NCBI RefSeq assembly: GCF_017094465.1
Contig: NZ_CP064791.1
Location: 2,170,001-2,234,000 of the forward strand
Direction of reading: 5' to 3'
DNA: 64,000 bases
Origin: Halapricum desulfuricans
GTDB lineage: Archaea > Halobacteriota > Halobacteria > Halobacteriales > Haloarculaceae
Positions within the stretch are counted from its first letter, which is position 1. Each line of letters begins with the position of its first letter. A program made the position numbers and the translations under genes. Positions 1 through 7,539 of the stretch are shown here, piece after piece. The notes below the pieces were generated by a model, which ran no database searches, was not told where the DNA came from, and saw only the letters and a program-made list of their open reading frames with translations.

Positions 1-1
1 A

Positions 2-58
2 GGCATGGCCGCGACCGGCGAGGAGCTGTGTGAGTTCGTAGTGAGCGAAGACGGCTGA
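2..58 (+). CDS. C-terminal end of an unidentified protein (truncated by window edge)
   Basis: An open frame runs from the window edge to a TGA at 56-58 and encodes 18 residues ending ELCEFVVSEDG. The acidic, haloarchaeal-type composition fits a real C-terminus, but the family cannot be recognised from so little. It lies upstream of, and on the same strand as, the ferredoxin gene. Confidence 0.45.
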   Translation, partial: GMAATGEELCEFVVSEDG

Positions 59-144
59 CCTTCACGGTTCCACAGACACGTTACCATCGGCTGGGAATCC
101 CCGTGACCCCCTTTTATTGGGGGTAGCAACGCTGGACTGGAACA

Positions 145-312
145 ATGGTTTCAGTAGACGAGTCAATCTGTACGGGTTGTCAGGTGTGCGTGTCGGTCGC
201 ACCGGAAACGTTCGAGATGGACGGCGCAGTCGCGACGGCCGTCAGCGACGAGGTTACGGACGAGGCCGAGCAGGCCGCCGAACAGTGCCCCGTCGACGCG
301 ATTTCGCTGTAA
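145..312 (+). CDS. Small single-cluster [4Fe-4S] ferredoxin, 55 aa
   Basis: The protein has the cluster motif C9-T-G-C12-Q-V-C15 followed by C48-P, the layout of minimal single-[4Fe-4S] ferredoxins. It is very acidic, as expected for a cytoplasmic haloarchaeal electron carrier. The electron partner is not evident from the neighbours. It is convergent with the AIR-synthase-like gene, with about 40 nt between the stop codons. Family assignment is firm; physiological role is open. Confidence 0.85.
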   Translation: MVSVDESICTGCQVCVSVAPETFEMDGAVATAVSDEVTDEAEQAAEQCPVDAISL

Positions 313-352
313 GATCGCCGATTCCGTTTTCGTTTCGAGCAGCCAACCAGTA

Positions 353-1363
353 TCACGAGCCGTCGCGCAATCGACTCGCCGCCGCCCACGAGGGGTCTGA
401 CTCGGGCGGCTCCACGCGCTCCCCACGGGCGTACACACCGTCCCCCTCGGTCACTCGACCGACGACGGCGGCCGGCGTGTCCCGGTTTTCGAGCGCGGCC
501 ACCACGTCCGACGCGTCGCCGGGCGCGACCGCGATCAACAGCGTCCCGCAGCTGGTCACGTGCCACGGGTCGACACCGATCGCGTCACAGACCGCCTCGA
601 CGCCGTCGGCCATCGGGACCGCGTCGGGATCGATCTCGAAGCGGACGCCTGCGCCGTCGGCCATCTCGTTCAGGCCGCCGGCGATCCCGCCCTCGGTGGC
701 GTCGTGCATCGCCGTCACTCGACCGGCGTCGTGCGCGGCCAGCGCGTCCGCGACCGCCGGGACGTCCGCGAGTCGCTCCTGGGCGGTCGCGACGGCCCCG
801 GGATCGAGGCCGAGCCGTTCGGGATACAGCGTCGAGAACAGGCCCGCGACCTCCGCGGCGGGGCCGGTCGAGATCACCAGCGCGTCGCCCGGTCGTGCTC
901 CGTCCGGACGGACGAGGTCGTCGGGATCGCCGACGCCGAAGGCCGTCCCGGAGCCGATCCAGGAGCTGTCGACACCCGAGTAGCGGCCGGCGCGGCCGGC
1001 GGTGATGCTGACCCCGAGCTCGCGGGTGTGGGCGTCGATCCCCCGCCACAGCGTCGCCAGGTCCGCTGGCGGATACTCCGGTGGCAGCGTGAGTGTCACC
1101 GTCAGGTGCGAGGGGTCGATTCCCGAGACGGCGACGTCCGAGAGGACGATATCGGTAGCCAGGCGGCCCGCGCGTTCGAGCCCGAGGGTCGGGAGCACCG
1201 ATATCGGGTCAGTCGCGGTGACGACGGCCCGTCCGCCGAGTTCGAAGACGCCGAAGTCGATCCCCGCAGTCGGACCGAGCGAGACCGCTCCGCGGTCGGC
1301 GCCGAGGTTCGGCGCGACCACGCGTTCGAAGAAGTCGGCGTCGATCTTGCCGAGGTCCGTCAC
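353..1363 (-). CDS. AIR-synthase/HypE-family (PurM superfamily) protein, 336 aa
   Basis: The N-terminal half carries the ATP-binding PurM-type fold (VTATDPIS, SDVAVSGI) and the C-terminal half the GGIAGGLNEMA-type motif of the superfamily that includes PurM, ThiL, SelD, PurL and HypE. The start is a GTG at 1363 that overlaps the upstream ATPase stop as GTGA, so the two are translationally coupled. An upstream in-frame extension would lie inside the ATPase gene and is rejected. The reaction is unknown. Placement behind a thiamine-type transporter hints at thiamine or purine-precursor metabolism, but that is inference. Confidence 0.8.
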   Translation of the reverse strand: MTDLGKIDADFFERVVAPNLGADRGAVSLGPTAGIDFGVFELGGRAVVTATDPISVLPTLGLERAGRLATDIVLSDVAVSGIDPSHLTVTLTLPPEYPPADLATLWRGIDAHTRELGVSITAGRAGRYSGVDSSWIGSGTAFGVGDPDDLVRPDGARPGDALVISTGPAAEVAGLFSTLYPERLGLDPGAVATAQERLADVPAVADALAAHDAGRVTAMHDATEGGIAGGLNEMADGAGVRFEIDPDAVPMADGVEAVCDAIGVDPWHVTSCGTLLIAVAPGDASDVVAALENRDTPAAVVGRVTEGDGVYARGERVEPPESDPSWAAASRLRDGS

Positions 1364-2445
1364 GGTTCCTCCAGGAGCGTCACGTCCTCGCGATCGAACG
1401 ACAGCGTCACCGCTCCGCTCGGCGGTTCGTCGGCGTCGATCTTGGCCAGTAACTCCCGACCCTGCCACTCGCAGTGAACGCGATAGGCGTCACCCATGAA
1501 CTCGACCGTCGAGACGGTCGCCTGCAGGGTGATCGACCCGGCCGCGCCGGCGGACTGACGCTCGGCGTCCCCGACGATCGAAACCGATTCGGGCCGAATC
1601 GAGAGCGTCACCTCCCGACCGACTCCCGAGACGCCATCGACGGGAATCGTCGTGCCAGGCGCGTCGTCAGAACCCGGATCGAGGCCGACTCGGGGCGGAT
1701 CGGCCGAGACGACGACACCGCCGAAGAGGTTGTTATCGCCGACGAACTCGGCGACGAAGTGGGTCGCCGGTTCGCGGTAGATCGCCTCCGGGGGGCCGAC
1801 CTGTTCGACGCGACCGTCAGCGATCACGGCCACCCGATCGGAAATCGCAAGCGCCTCGGCCTGGTCGTGGGTGACGTAGATCGTCGTGATACCGAGGTCC
1901 TGCTGGAGGTCCCGAATCACGACACGCAGGCGTTCCCGAAGCCGGGCGTCCAGTGCCGACAGCGGTTCGTCAAGCAGGAGTACGTCCGGTCCGGGCGCGA
2001 GCGCGCGGGCCAGCGCGATCCGCTGTTGCTGGCCGCCCGAGAGTCCCTCGGGATCGCGGTCTCCCATCCCGGCCATGTCCACGAGATCCAGCAGTTCGGC
2101 GACGCGCTGTTCCGTGGAGACCTCGCCCGGCGGGTCCCGGTAGCGAAGGCCGTAGGCGACGTTCTCGCGGACGCTCATGTGCGGGAACAGCGCGTAGTTC
2201 TGGAAGACGATCCCGACGTTGCGGTCCTCGGGCGGGAGCCCCACGACGTTCTCGCCGCCGATCGAGACGGATCCGGTATCGGGGGATTCGAACCCCGCGA
2301 CTGTCCGAAGCGTCGTGGTCTTCCCACAGCCGGAGGGACCGACCAGCGTGAAGAACTCGCCTTCCTCGATCGACAGTGAGACGTCCGCTAGTGCCGGGAC
2401 GCCGTCGAAGGCGACCGAGATGTCCCGGAGCGTGACGCTGCTCAC
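1360..2445 (-). CDS. ABC transporter ATPase, thiamine-type (ThiQ/FbpC-like), 361 aa
   Basis: This is the nucleotide-binding subunit of an importer. Walker A (GPSGCGKT) is at residues 36-43, the signature LSGGQ at 135-139 and Walker B VLLLDEP at 155-161. A C-terminal TOBE-like region of about 120 residues follows, which makes it longer than E. coli ThiQ and more like FbpC/PotA. The GTG start at 2445 overlaps the permease stop (GTGA) and its own stop overlaps the next gene in the same way. Thiamine as substrate rests on the adjacent ThiB-like protein. Confidence 0.88.
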   Translation of the reverse strand: MSSVTLRDISVAFDGVPALADVSLSIEEGEFFTLVGPSGCGKTTTLRTVAGFESPDTGSVSIGGENVVGLPPEDRNVGIVFQNYALFPHMSVRENVAYGLRYRDPPGEVSTEQRVAELLDLVDMAGMGDRDPEGLSGGQQQRIALARALAPGPDVLLLDEPLSALDARLRERLRVVIRDLQQDLGITTIYVTHDQAEALAISDRVAVIADGRVEQVGPPEAIYREPATHFVAEFVGDNNLFGGVVVSADPPRVGLDPGSDDAPGTTIPVDGVSGVGREVTLSIRPESVSIVGDAERQSAGAAGSITLQATVSTVEFMGDAYRVHCEWQGRELLAKIDADEPPSGAVTLSFDREDVTLLEEP

Positions 2446-4235
2446 GGTTCCCACCGCCCGCCCAGCCGATCGATCGCGACGAAACTCAGGCTGGTGATGA
2501 AAAGCAAAACGGTTCCCATCGCGGTCGCCGGGCCGAGGTTGGGGCCCAGCGATCGGTTCCCGACGTAGCGTTCGAGCGCGACCGGCATCGTGTAACTGTC
2601 GACGCCCTCCGCGAGTAAGACCGTCGAATCGAACTCGCCGATGCTGATCGCGAAGGCGAAGGCCGCCCCCGCAAGCACCGCCGTGGCCACCAGCGGGAGC
2701 TCGATCTCGACGAGCGCGCGCAGCCGGCTCGCACCCAGCGATCGGGCAGCGTCCCGGAACCGCGAATCGAGACCGCCCAGCGCAGGCGCGACGTTGCGCG
2801 TCACGAAGGGATACGCAGCGGCGGCGTGGGCGAAGACGATTGCCACGGGCCCGGCGGCGGTGATCCGATAGCCGAAGAGGACCGTGCCGAACACGAACGT
2901 CTGGAGCAAGCCGAGTCCGACGACGATCCCACTGACCGCGAGCGGCGCCGTGAGCAGCGCTTCCGCGAGCCGACTCCCGCGGCCACCGCGGGTGGCGACG
3001 ACGGCGACGACGACCCCCATCGGGACCGCCAACAAGAGCGTCCCGGCCCCGTAGACCAGCGAGTTGACGATCGCCGGCAGCGGTTTGGTGGTCCCGACGG
3101 CCGTCGAAGTCTGCCGGGCGAGCAGGAACTCGTAGTAGGCGGTCGTGAACGTGCCATCGGGCGTAGTGACGCTCTCGATCAACAGACTGAGAAGCGGGCC
3201 GACGAACACGACGGCCACGACCACGCCGTAGCCGGCGATCGCCAGCCGGACCGGACTGCGAAGCGTGTCCCACCCGATCGCGAGGGACTTGCGAGGGAGG
3301 GGCTGACCAGCACCGCTGGCCGAGCGCTGGCGCGCCTCGTAGCGCAGATAGAGGTAGGTCAGCGCCAGCGAGAGAACGGTTTCGAGCGTGGCGAGCGTGG
3401 CCGCCTCGCTCAGGTCCAGCGCCTGGACGCGGGCGTAGATCCAGACCTCGACGGTCGCGAGGTCAAGGCCGCCCAGCGCCAGCACGATCGGGAACGACAT
3501 GAACGTGAACACGAACGTCAACAGCGACGCGGTCAGCAGTGCCGGCAGCAGGGCCGGCAGCACCACGTCCCGGAACGCCCCCAGTCGAGAGGCACCCATC
3601 GCTCGGGCGGTCTCGACCTGCCGGCGGTCGACCGACTCCCAGGCCGTCGCCACCAGACGAGTCACCAGCGGCGCGTTGTAGAAGGCGTGCGCCAGCACGA
3701 TCAATTGCAGCGTAAACGTCAGTTCCACCGGGCCGAGTCCGGCGACGCTCAGCAGGTCGTTGAGCAGACCAGTCCGGCCGAACATCGCGAGAAAGCCCAC
3801 GGCGACCATGATCGACGGCAGTACGAAGGGGACGATCGTCAGCGACCGCAGGGTCCGCCGACCCCGAAACTCGTACCGCGCGAGGACGTACGCGCCGGGC
3901 AACCCAAGCAGGACGCTCGCAGCCGTCGAAAGTGCCGCCTGATAGGCCGTGAACCCGAACAGCCCGAACGCGATCGGCGAGAATCCGGCCGTGATCCACT
4001 CGAGCAGCCCCGCCGGGACGCCGAGCGGATCGGCAAACAGGTGGTGGGCAACTCCGGTATAGAACGGATCAGTCAGGACAGCGAGTAGCGGATCGAGAGT
4101 GAAACGGCCGGCCTCGCGGACGGACTCGGAGAGAACAGTGCCAACCGGATAGTAAAACACGCCCAGCAGTGTCACGAGCGTGGCGAGAAAGCCCGCGGGG
4201 AGTGCCGCGCGTTCGACCCACCTCGCAGTCCTCAT
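2442..4235 (-). CDS. ABC transporter permease with two fused permease domains (ThiP-like), 597 aa
   Basis: A single polypeptide holds two binding-protein-dependent transport domains. Each ends with an EAA-type loop (ARAMGASRLGAF near the middle and AARSLGASRLRA near the C-terminus) that docks the ATPase. About twelve hydrophobic segments are visible. The fused layout is typical of ThiP and FbpB permeases. It starts with ATG and lies about 110 nt downstream of the binding-protein gene, overlapping the ATPase start by 4 nt. Confidence 0.88.
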   Translation of the reverse strand: MRTARWVERAALPAGFLATLVTLLGVFYYPVGTVLSESVREAGRFTLDPLLAVLTDPFYTGVAHHLFADPLGVPAGLLEWITAGFSPIAFGLFGFTAYQAALSTAASVLLGLPGAYVLARYEFRGRRTLRSLTIVPFVLPSIMVAVGFLAMFGRTGLLNDLLSVAGLGPVELTFTLQLIVLAHAFYNAPLVTRLVATAWESVDRRQVETARAMGASRLGAFRDVVLPALLPALLTASLLTFVFTFMSFPIVLALGGLDLATVEVWIYARVQALDLSEAATLATLETVLSLALTYLYLRYEARQRSASGAGQPLPRKSLAIGWDTLRSPVRLAIAGYGVVVAVVFVGPLLSLLIESVTTPDGTFTTAYYEFLLARQTSTAVGTTKPLPAIVNSLVYGAGTLLLAVPMGVVVAVVATRGGRGSRLAEALLTAPLAVSGIVVGLGLLQTFVFGTVLFGYRITAAGPVAIVFAHAAAAYPFVTRNVAPALGGLDSRFRDAARSLGASRLRALVEIELPLVATAVLAGAAFAFAISIGEFDSTVLLAEGVDSYTMPVALERYVGNRSLGPNLGPATAMGTVLLFITSLSFVAIDRLGGRWEP

Positions 4236-4344
4236 GCTAGTGACGGTTGGCCGGCGACGGTTCGGTCTTTCGACAGTGGCCGGTCAGTGGGACGCGACCC
4301 CGGGGCCATCGTCGTCAATCGCTGTCGACCTCGCGATAGCATCG

Positions 4345-5448
4345 TCAGTTGCTGACGACCTCGCGAGCCCAGTCGTCGATCCACGTGTCGACGTTGCCCT
4401 GCAGGCGGTCGTAGTCGAAGGTCACGGCTTCGGGCGGTTCGTAGGCGTACTGTCCGAATTCCTCGCTGAGTTGGGCGTCGGTGACGGCGGGGAACTGGAC
4501 GTTCCGTTCGGCGATCTGGGCCTGGTGTTCCGGCCAGAGCATGAAGTCTATGAACTGTCGTGCGAGAGCGGGTTGATCGGTATCGGCGAACCGGGCTACC
4601 GCCTCCGGGTTGGCGTAGCCCTGATCGTTGATGAACCCGACCTGATGACGGGACATATCGACGCCCTCGCCGTGGTAGTAGACCTGGTCTGTCGAGTAGG
4701 AGACGACCATCGGAGCCTCCTCGTTCATATATGCGTTGTAGGCCGGTTCCCAGTCGTCGGTCACCGTGACGCCGTTGTCGTCCAGTTGCGACCAGTAATC
4801 GAGGTAGCCGTCCTCGCCTTTCGCGTCGATCGTCCAGAGCACGAACGCCCGTCCCGGATCCGACTGACGTGCGTCCTGGGTGATGAGTGCGTCTTCGTAT
4901 TCGGGTTCGAGCAGGTCGTCGAAGGTTTCCGGCGCGTTGATAGCGCCCTCGTCGTAGACCAGACTGATGTACCCGGTGTCGTAGGGGACAGCACGGCCGC
5001 GAGGGTCGATTTGCAGATCCGATTTGAGCGCGTATCCGCGCCCGAGATAGTCCCGGGAGTGCATGAACAGCGACGAATCGAGTTCGTCGTCCGCGCGGAC
5101 GAGTTCGCCGGTGTTGAGACCGACGTAGAGATCGGCGTCGATACCGGCTCCGGACTGCTTGCGCTGGATGTACTGATTGACGCCGTTCTCGGGCACCTCG
5201 AACTCGACAGTCACGTCCGGGTACTCCGCCTCGAACGCGGACTTGAGATAGTTACCGGCCGTGCCGTCGCCGGTAAACGACGAGTAAGTCGCGACGGTGA
5301 GCGTCCCGCTCGGTGGGCTAGCACCCGGGACCGTTCCCGTTGTCGTCCCGTCGTTTCCCGGCCCGTCGTTCGTCTCCGTCATGCTACACCCTGCGAGCGC
5401 GATCAGGGAACCGGCACCGGCCGTCTTGATGAAGGTCCGTCGATCCAT
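4345..5448 (-). CDS. thiB: ThiB-like thiamine ABC transporter substrate-binding lipoprotein, 367 aa
   Basis: The mature protein has ThiB/TbpA landmarks: LTVATYSSF early, DADLYVGLNTGEL near residue 105, and VPYDTGYISLVYDEG, the region lining the thiamine site in the family. A twin-arginine signal (RRTFIK) and lipobox LAGC place it as a Tat-exported, lipid-anchored protein outside the membrane. The start at 5448 is preferred over an upstream in-frame ATG because a TATA-like TTAATA lies 24-29 nt upstream and would give a leaderless transcript. Thiamine is the best substrate guess; a phosphorylated or related compound is possible. Confidence 0.82.
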   Translation of the reverse strand: MDRRTFIKTAGAGSLIALAGCSMTETNDGPGNDGTTTGTVPGASPPSGTLTVATYSSFTGDGTAGNYLKSAFEAEYPDVTVEFEVPENGVNQYIQRKQSGAGIDADLYVGLNTGELVRADDELDSSLFMHSRDYLGRGYALKSDLQIDPRGRAVPYDTGYISLVYDEGAINAPETFDDLLEPEYEDALITQDARQSDPGRAFVLWTIDAKGEDGYLDYWSQLDDNGVTVTDDWEPAYNAYMNEEAPMVVSYSTDQVYYHGEGVDMSRHQVGFINDQGYANPEAVARFADTDQPALARQFIDFMLWPEHQAQIAERNVQFPAVTDAQLSEEFGQYAYEPPEAVTFDYDRLQGNVDTWIDDWAREVVSN

Positions 5449-5471
5449 TAGTCGGTTGTTGTACTCGGTGG

Positions 5472-5477
5472 TATTAA
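5472..5477 (-). promoter_or_regulatory. TATA box of the thiB operon
   Basis: TTAATA on the minus strand is centred about 27 nt before the chosen ATG of the binding-protein gene, the usual archaeal spacing for a leaderless message. It decides the start codon of that gene. No TPP-riboswitch-like core was recognised upstream. Confidence 0.5.
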
Positions 5478-5551
5478 GCGACACGCAACAGGACCCCTGC
5501 GATCACAGGCACGTCGACAGAAAAGAACGAGATCGGAAGGCCGCGAGCGAT

Positions 5552-5887
5552 CTACGTATCGAAGTCCTGCAGCGTCTCGTAGGCCTCGGTGGCGTACATC
5601 AGCGCCGGGCCGCCGCCCATGACGACGGCGATCTCGAGGGCTTCGACGATTTCGGCCTCCGTGGCACCGGCCTCCAGTGCCGCATCGAGGTGCCAGACGA
5701 TACAGTCCTCACACCGAAGCGTGACGCCGAGCGCCAGCGACATCAGTTCCTTGGTCTTCGCGTCCAGCGCGCCGCCGCTCTCGGCGTTGTGGACGAACCC
5801 CATGAACGACTCGATCGAGTCCGCCTCACCGGCGAACGCCTGTACGTTCTCTTTCTTCTCCGCGACCACATCTTCTGGTGACGTCAT
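5552..5887 (-). CDS. AhpD-like/carboxymuconolactone decarboxylase-family protein, 111 aa
   Basis: The protein has the AhpD redox signature C59-E-D-C62-x3-H66 preceded by ELMSLALGVTLR, matching the proton-relay arrangement of alkylhydroperoxidase D. In Mycobacterium tuberculosis AhpD is reduced by lipoyl groups on the E2 subunit through lipoamide dehydrogenase. Here the neighbouring genes make lipoyl groups and a lipoyl-domain dehydrogenase. The ATG at 5887 is chosen over a GTG two codons upstream. It has its own promoter. Confidence 0.82.
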   Translation of the reverse strand: MTSPEDVVAEKKENVQAFAGEADSIESFMGFVHNAESGGALDAKTKELMSLALGVTLRCEDCIVWHLDAALEAGATEAEIVEALEIAVVMGGGPALMYATEAYETLQDFDT

Positions 5888-5923
5888 ATGCACTATTACA
5901 AATGGACTGCAAGATAATAACAG

Positions 5924-5933
5924 TATTTATAAA
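5924..5933 (-). promoter_or_regulatory. TATA box of the AhpD-like gene
   Basis: TTTATAAA-type sequence within an AT-rich 68-bp gap, about 40 nt upstream of the ATG, leaving a leader of roughly 15 nt. It separates this gene from the lipoate-ligase genes behind it. Confidence 0.4.
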
Positions 5934-5955
5934 CGATTTTCGATGCAAGAATTGC

Positions 5956-6702
5956 CTATAGTTGGCGGTTCCACTCGTCGGTGGCAAATTGCTCGTCGGC
6001 GAGCGTACGGGCATCCGCGAGGGTGCTCTCGGATAGTTCGCCCTCAACAGTGGCATAGGAGTCGCCGGCAGTATCGATCATCGTCTCGATAACCTCGCTT
6101 CGGCTGGCGTCGACGTGATCGTTGATGCGAGCGACGCGTTTCTCGGCGGACGCGACGGCCTTGTCGGAGACCTTTTCCTCACCGATTCGAAGGACTCGGA
6201 GCATCTCCGCGATGTCGAGGGCGTAACTCATCGTCGTGTGATGAACGACAGCATCGTCCGTCCGGAGCTGGGCTGCCCCACCGATCTTGCCGTCGGGGTG
6301 CGCGATGTCGTTGAGCGGCTCGTGGCGGACGTCCAGCCCGAGGCCCCGAAGGGCGTCGATGGCGAACTGATCGAGTTCGGCGTAGCTCGCTTCGACGTCG
6401 TCGGAGACGGCCGAGCGGGGGAGATACAGCGAGTAGGTGATCACTGCGCCCGGTTCGACGTACATCGCGCCGCCGCCGGTGATCCGGCGCACCACGTCGA
6501 CGTCGTGTTTCGCGACGTAGTCGGCCGCGACCTCGTCGGCGTAGGCCTGAAACCGGCCCAGCGGCACCGCGGGGCCGTCACGATACCAGAACCGCAGCGT
6601 CGGCTCGATCTCGCCGTCTCCCAGCCGATCGATCAATACGCGTTCCAGGGCCTGCTGGACCGGTTCGCTGTACGTGCCCGAGTCGACGACGCGAAGGTTC
6701 AT
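5956..6702 (-). CDS. lplA: Lipoate-protein ligase A, catalytic domain, 248 aa
   Basis: The enzyme activates lipoate with ATP and transfers it to the lysine of lipoyl domains. The lipoate-binding motif RRITGGGAM is at about residues 72-80 and the catalytic lysine is in DGKIGGAAQ (K139). It ends at about 248 residues and lacks the C-terminal domain of bacterial LplA; that domain is encoded separately by the gene upstream, which overlaps it by 4 nt (ATGA). A split ligase is known in archaea such as Thermoplasma. Confidence 0.9.
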   Translation of the reverse strand: MNLRVVDSGTYSEPVQQALERVLIDRLGDGEIEPTLRFWYRDGPAVPLGRFQAYADEVAADYVAKHDVDVVRRITGGGAMYVEPGAVITYSLYLPRSAVSDDVEASYAELDQFAIDALRGLGLDVRHEPLNDIAHPDGKIGGAAQLRTDDAVVHHTTMSYALDIAEMLRVLRIGEEKVSDKAVASAEKRVARINDHVDASRSEVIETMIDTAGDSYATVEGELSESTLADARTLADEQFATDEWNRQL

Positions 6703-6968
6703 GCGATCGCCTCCATCGTCGCCTCGGCCAGATGATCGGCGTCGAAGCCGATGAACTGCGCGTCGACGGCCTCGATCGCTTCGACCAGCGCCTCGCGGTC
6801 GACGTCCAGGGGCTTGCCTTCGAGTGCCGCTTCCAGTTCGGCTCGCGCCTCGGGCGGTTCGAGGAAGAAATCGCCCGTCACGCGGGCGGATTCGATGCGT
6901 TCGTCGCCGGTGAGCGTCACCTCGACGAGTTTACCGTCGGGTACCTTGACTGAGCCACTGCGTGTCAT
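6699..6968 (-). CDS. Lipoate-protein ligase accessory C-terminal domain (LplB-like), 89 aa
   Basis: The small acidic protein begins with a KVPDGKLVEVTL strand pattern and has helices matching the C-terminal domain of bacterial LplA. In archaeal split ligases this subunit is needed for the lipoyl-adenylate step. Its stop overlaps the LplA start, which supports expression as a complex. About 42 nt separate it from the OsmC gene, so osmC-lplB-lplA may be one transcript. Confidence 0.8.
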   Translation of the reverse strand: MTRSGSVKVPDGKLVEVTLTGDERIESARVTGDFFLEPPEARAELEAALEGKPLDVDREALVEAIEAVDAQFIGFDADHLAEATMEAIA

Positions 6969-7010
6969 ACGAGGACAAAAAGGGTGGAGCGTGTTTCGGT
7001 GTGTCGGTCT

Positions 7011-7424
7011 CTAGGCCGCGGCGGACACCGTCTCGAAGGCGTCGGTCTCGACGGTCACGTCGGCGTGCAGTTCCTCGCGCAGCGCCGTGTGGACGTGGCA
7101 GTACTGCTCGCCCAGTTCGACCAGTTCCTGGGGGTTTTCGACGTCGGCCTCGACTTTCAGCGTGAAGCTGATCGACTCGAGGTTGTTCTGGTCGGTCAGG
7201 TCGGCCTCGGCTTCTATCTCCATTTTTCCGAGATCATCGTAGCCGGATTTGCGCGCACCCATCCGAACCGCCGGCAGGAAACACGCCGCGTAGTCGGCGA
7301 CCAGTACCGAGTTCGGATCGGGGCCGGTCTCAGTCATCGGGTCGATCCCGACCGCGAAGTCACCGATAACGCTCTCCGTGTCGAACTCGCTCTCGTTCGT
7401 CGTCGTCAGACTGATATCCACCAT
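7011..7424 (-). CDS. OsmC/Ohr-family thiol peroxidase, 137 aa
   Basis: Two conserved cysteines are present, C48 in YAACF and C109 in YCHVHTAL, the peroxidatic and resolving positions of the OsmC/Ohr fold. Members reduce organic hydroperoxides, and bacterial Ohr enzymes are known to use dihydrolipoyl groups as electron donors. The neighbouring lipoate ligase and lipoyl-dehydrogenase genes make the same route likely here. A TATA box at 7445-7454 places this start at +1 of a leaderless message. Confidence 0.85.
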   Translation of the reverse strand: MVDISLTTTNESEFDTESVIGDFAVGIDPMTETGPDPNSVLVADYAACFLPAVRMGARKSGYDDLGKMEIEAEADLTDQNNLESISFTLKVEADVENPQELVELGEQYCHVHTALREELHADVTVETDAFETVSAAA

Positions 7425-7444
7425 GTCTGTATTGTGTGGTTAAC

Positions 7445-7454
7445 ACTATATAGT
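7445..7454 (-). promoter_or_regulatory. TATA box of the osmC-lplB-lplA unit
   Basis: The palindrome ACTATATAGT is centred about 26 nt upstream of the OsmC ATG in an AT-rich gap, matching a leaderless archaeal promoter. Confidence 0.55.
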
Positions 7455-7539
7455 AAAAGACTTTATGAAGTGATTCTCCAGCATAGCATCTGACTGAAGA
7501 GTTAAACTGATCAAAAACCGTTATTGATTCCGGCGTGGA

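Noticed and set aside
117-1477. Long plus-strand frames over the AIR-synthase-like gene
   Set aside because: They are Arg/Ser/Gly-rich shadows of the minus-strand gene, typical of GC-rich DNA.
1360-3273. A 637-residue version of the ABC ATPase starting far upstream
   Set aside because: The upstream part is out of frame with, and antisense-like to, the permease C-terminus; the GTG at 2445 with GTGA overlap gives a normal ATPase length.
5449-5551. A TPP riboswitch ahead of the ThiB-like gene
   Set aside because: No THI-box core is visible and the promoter position implies a leaderless message with no room for one.
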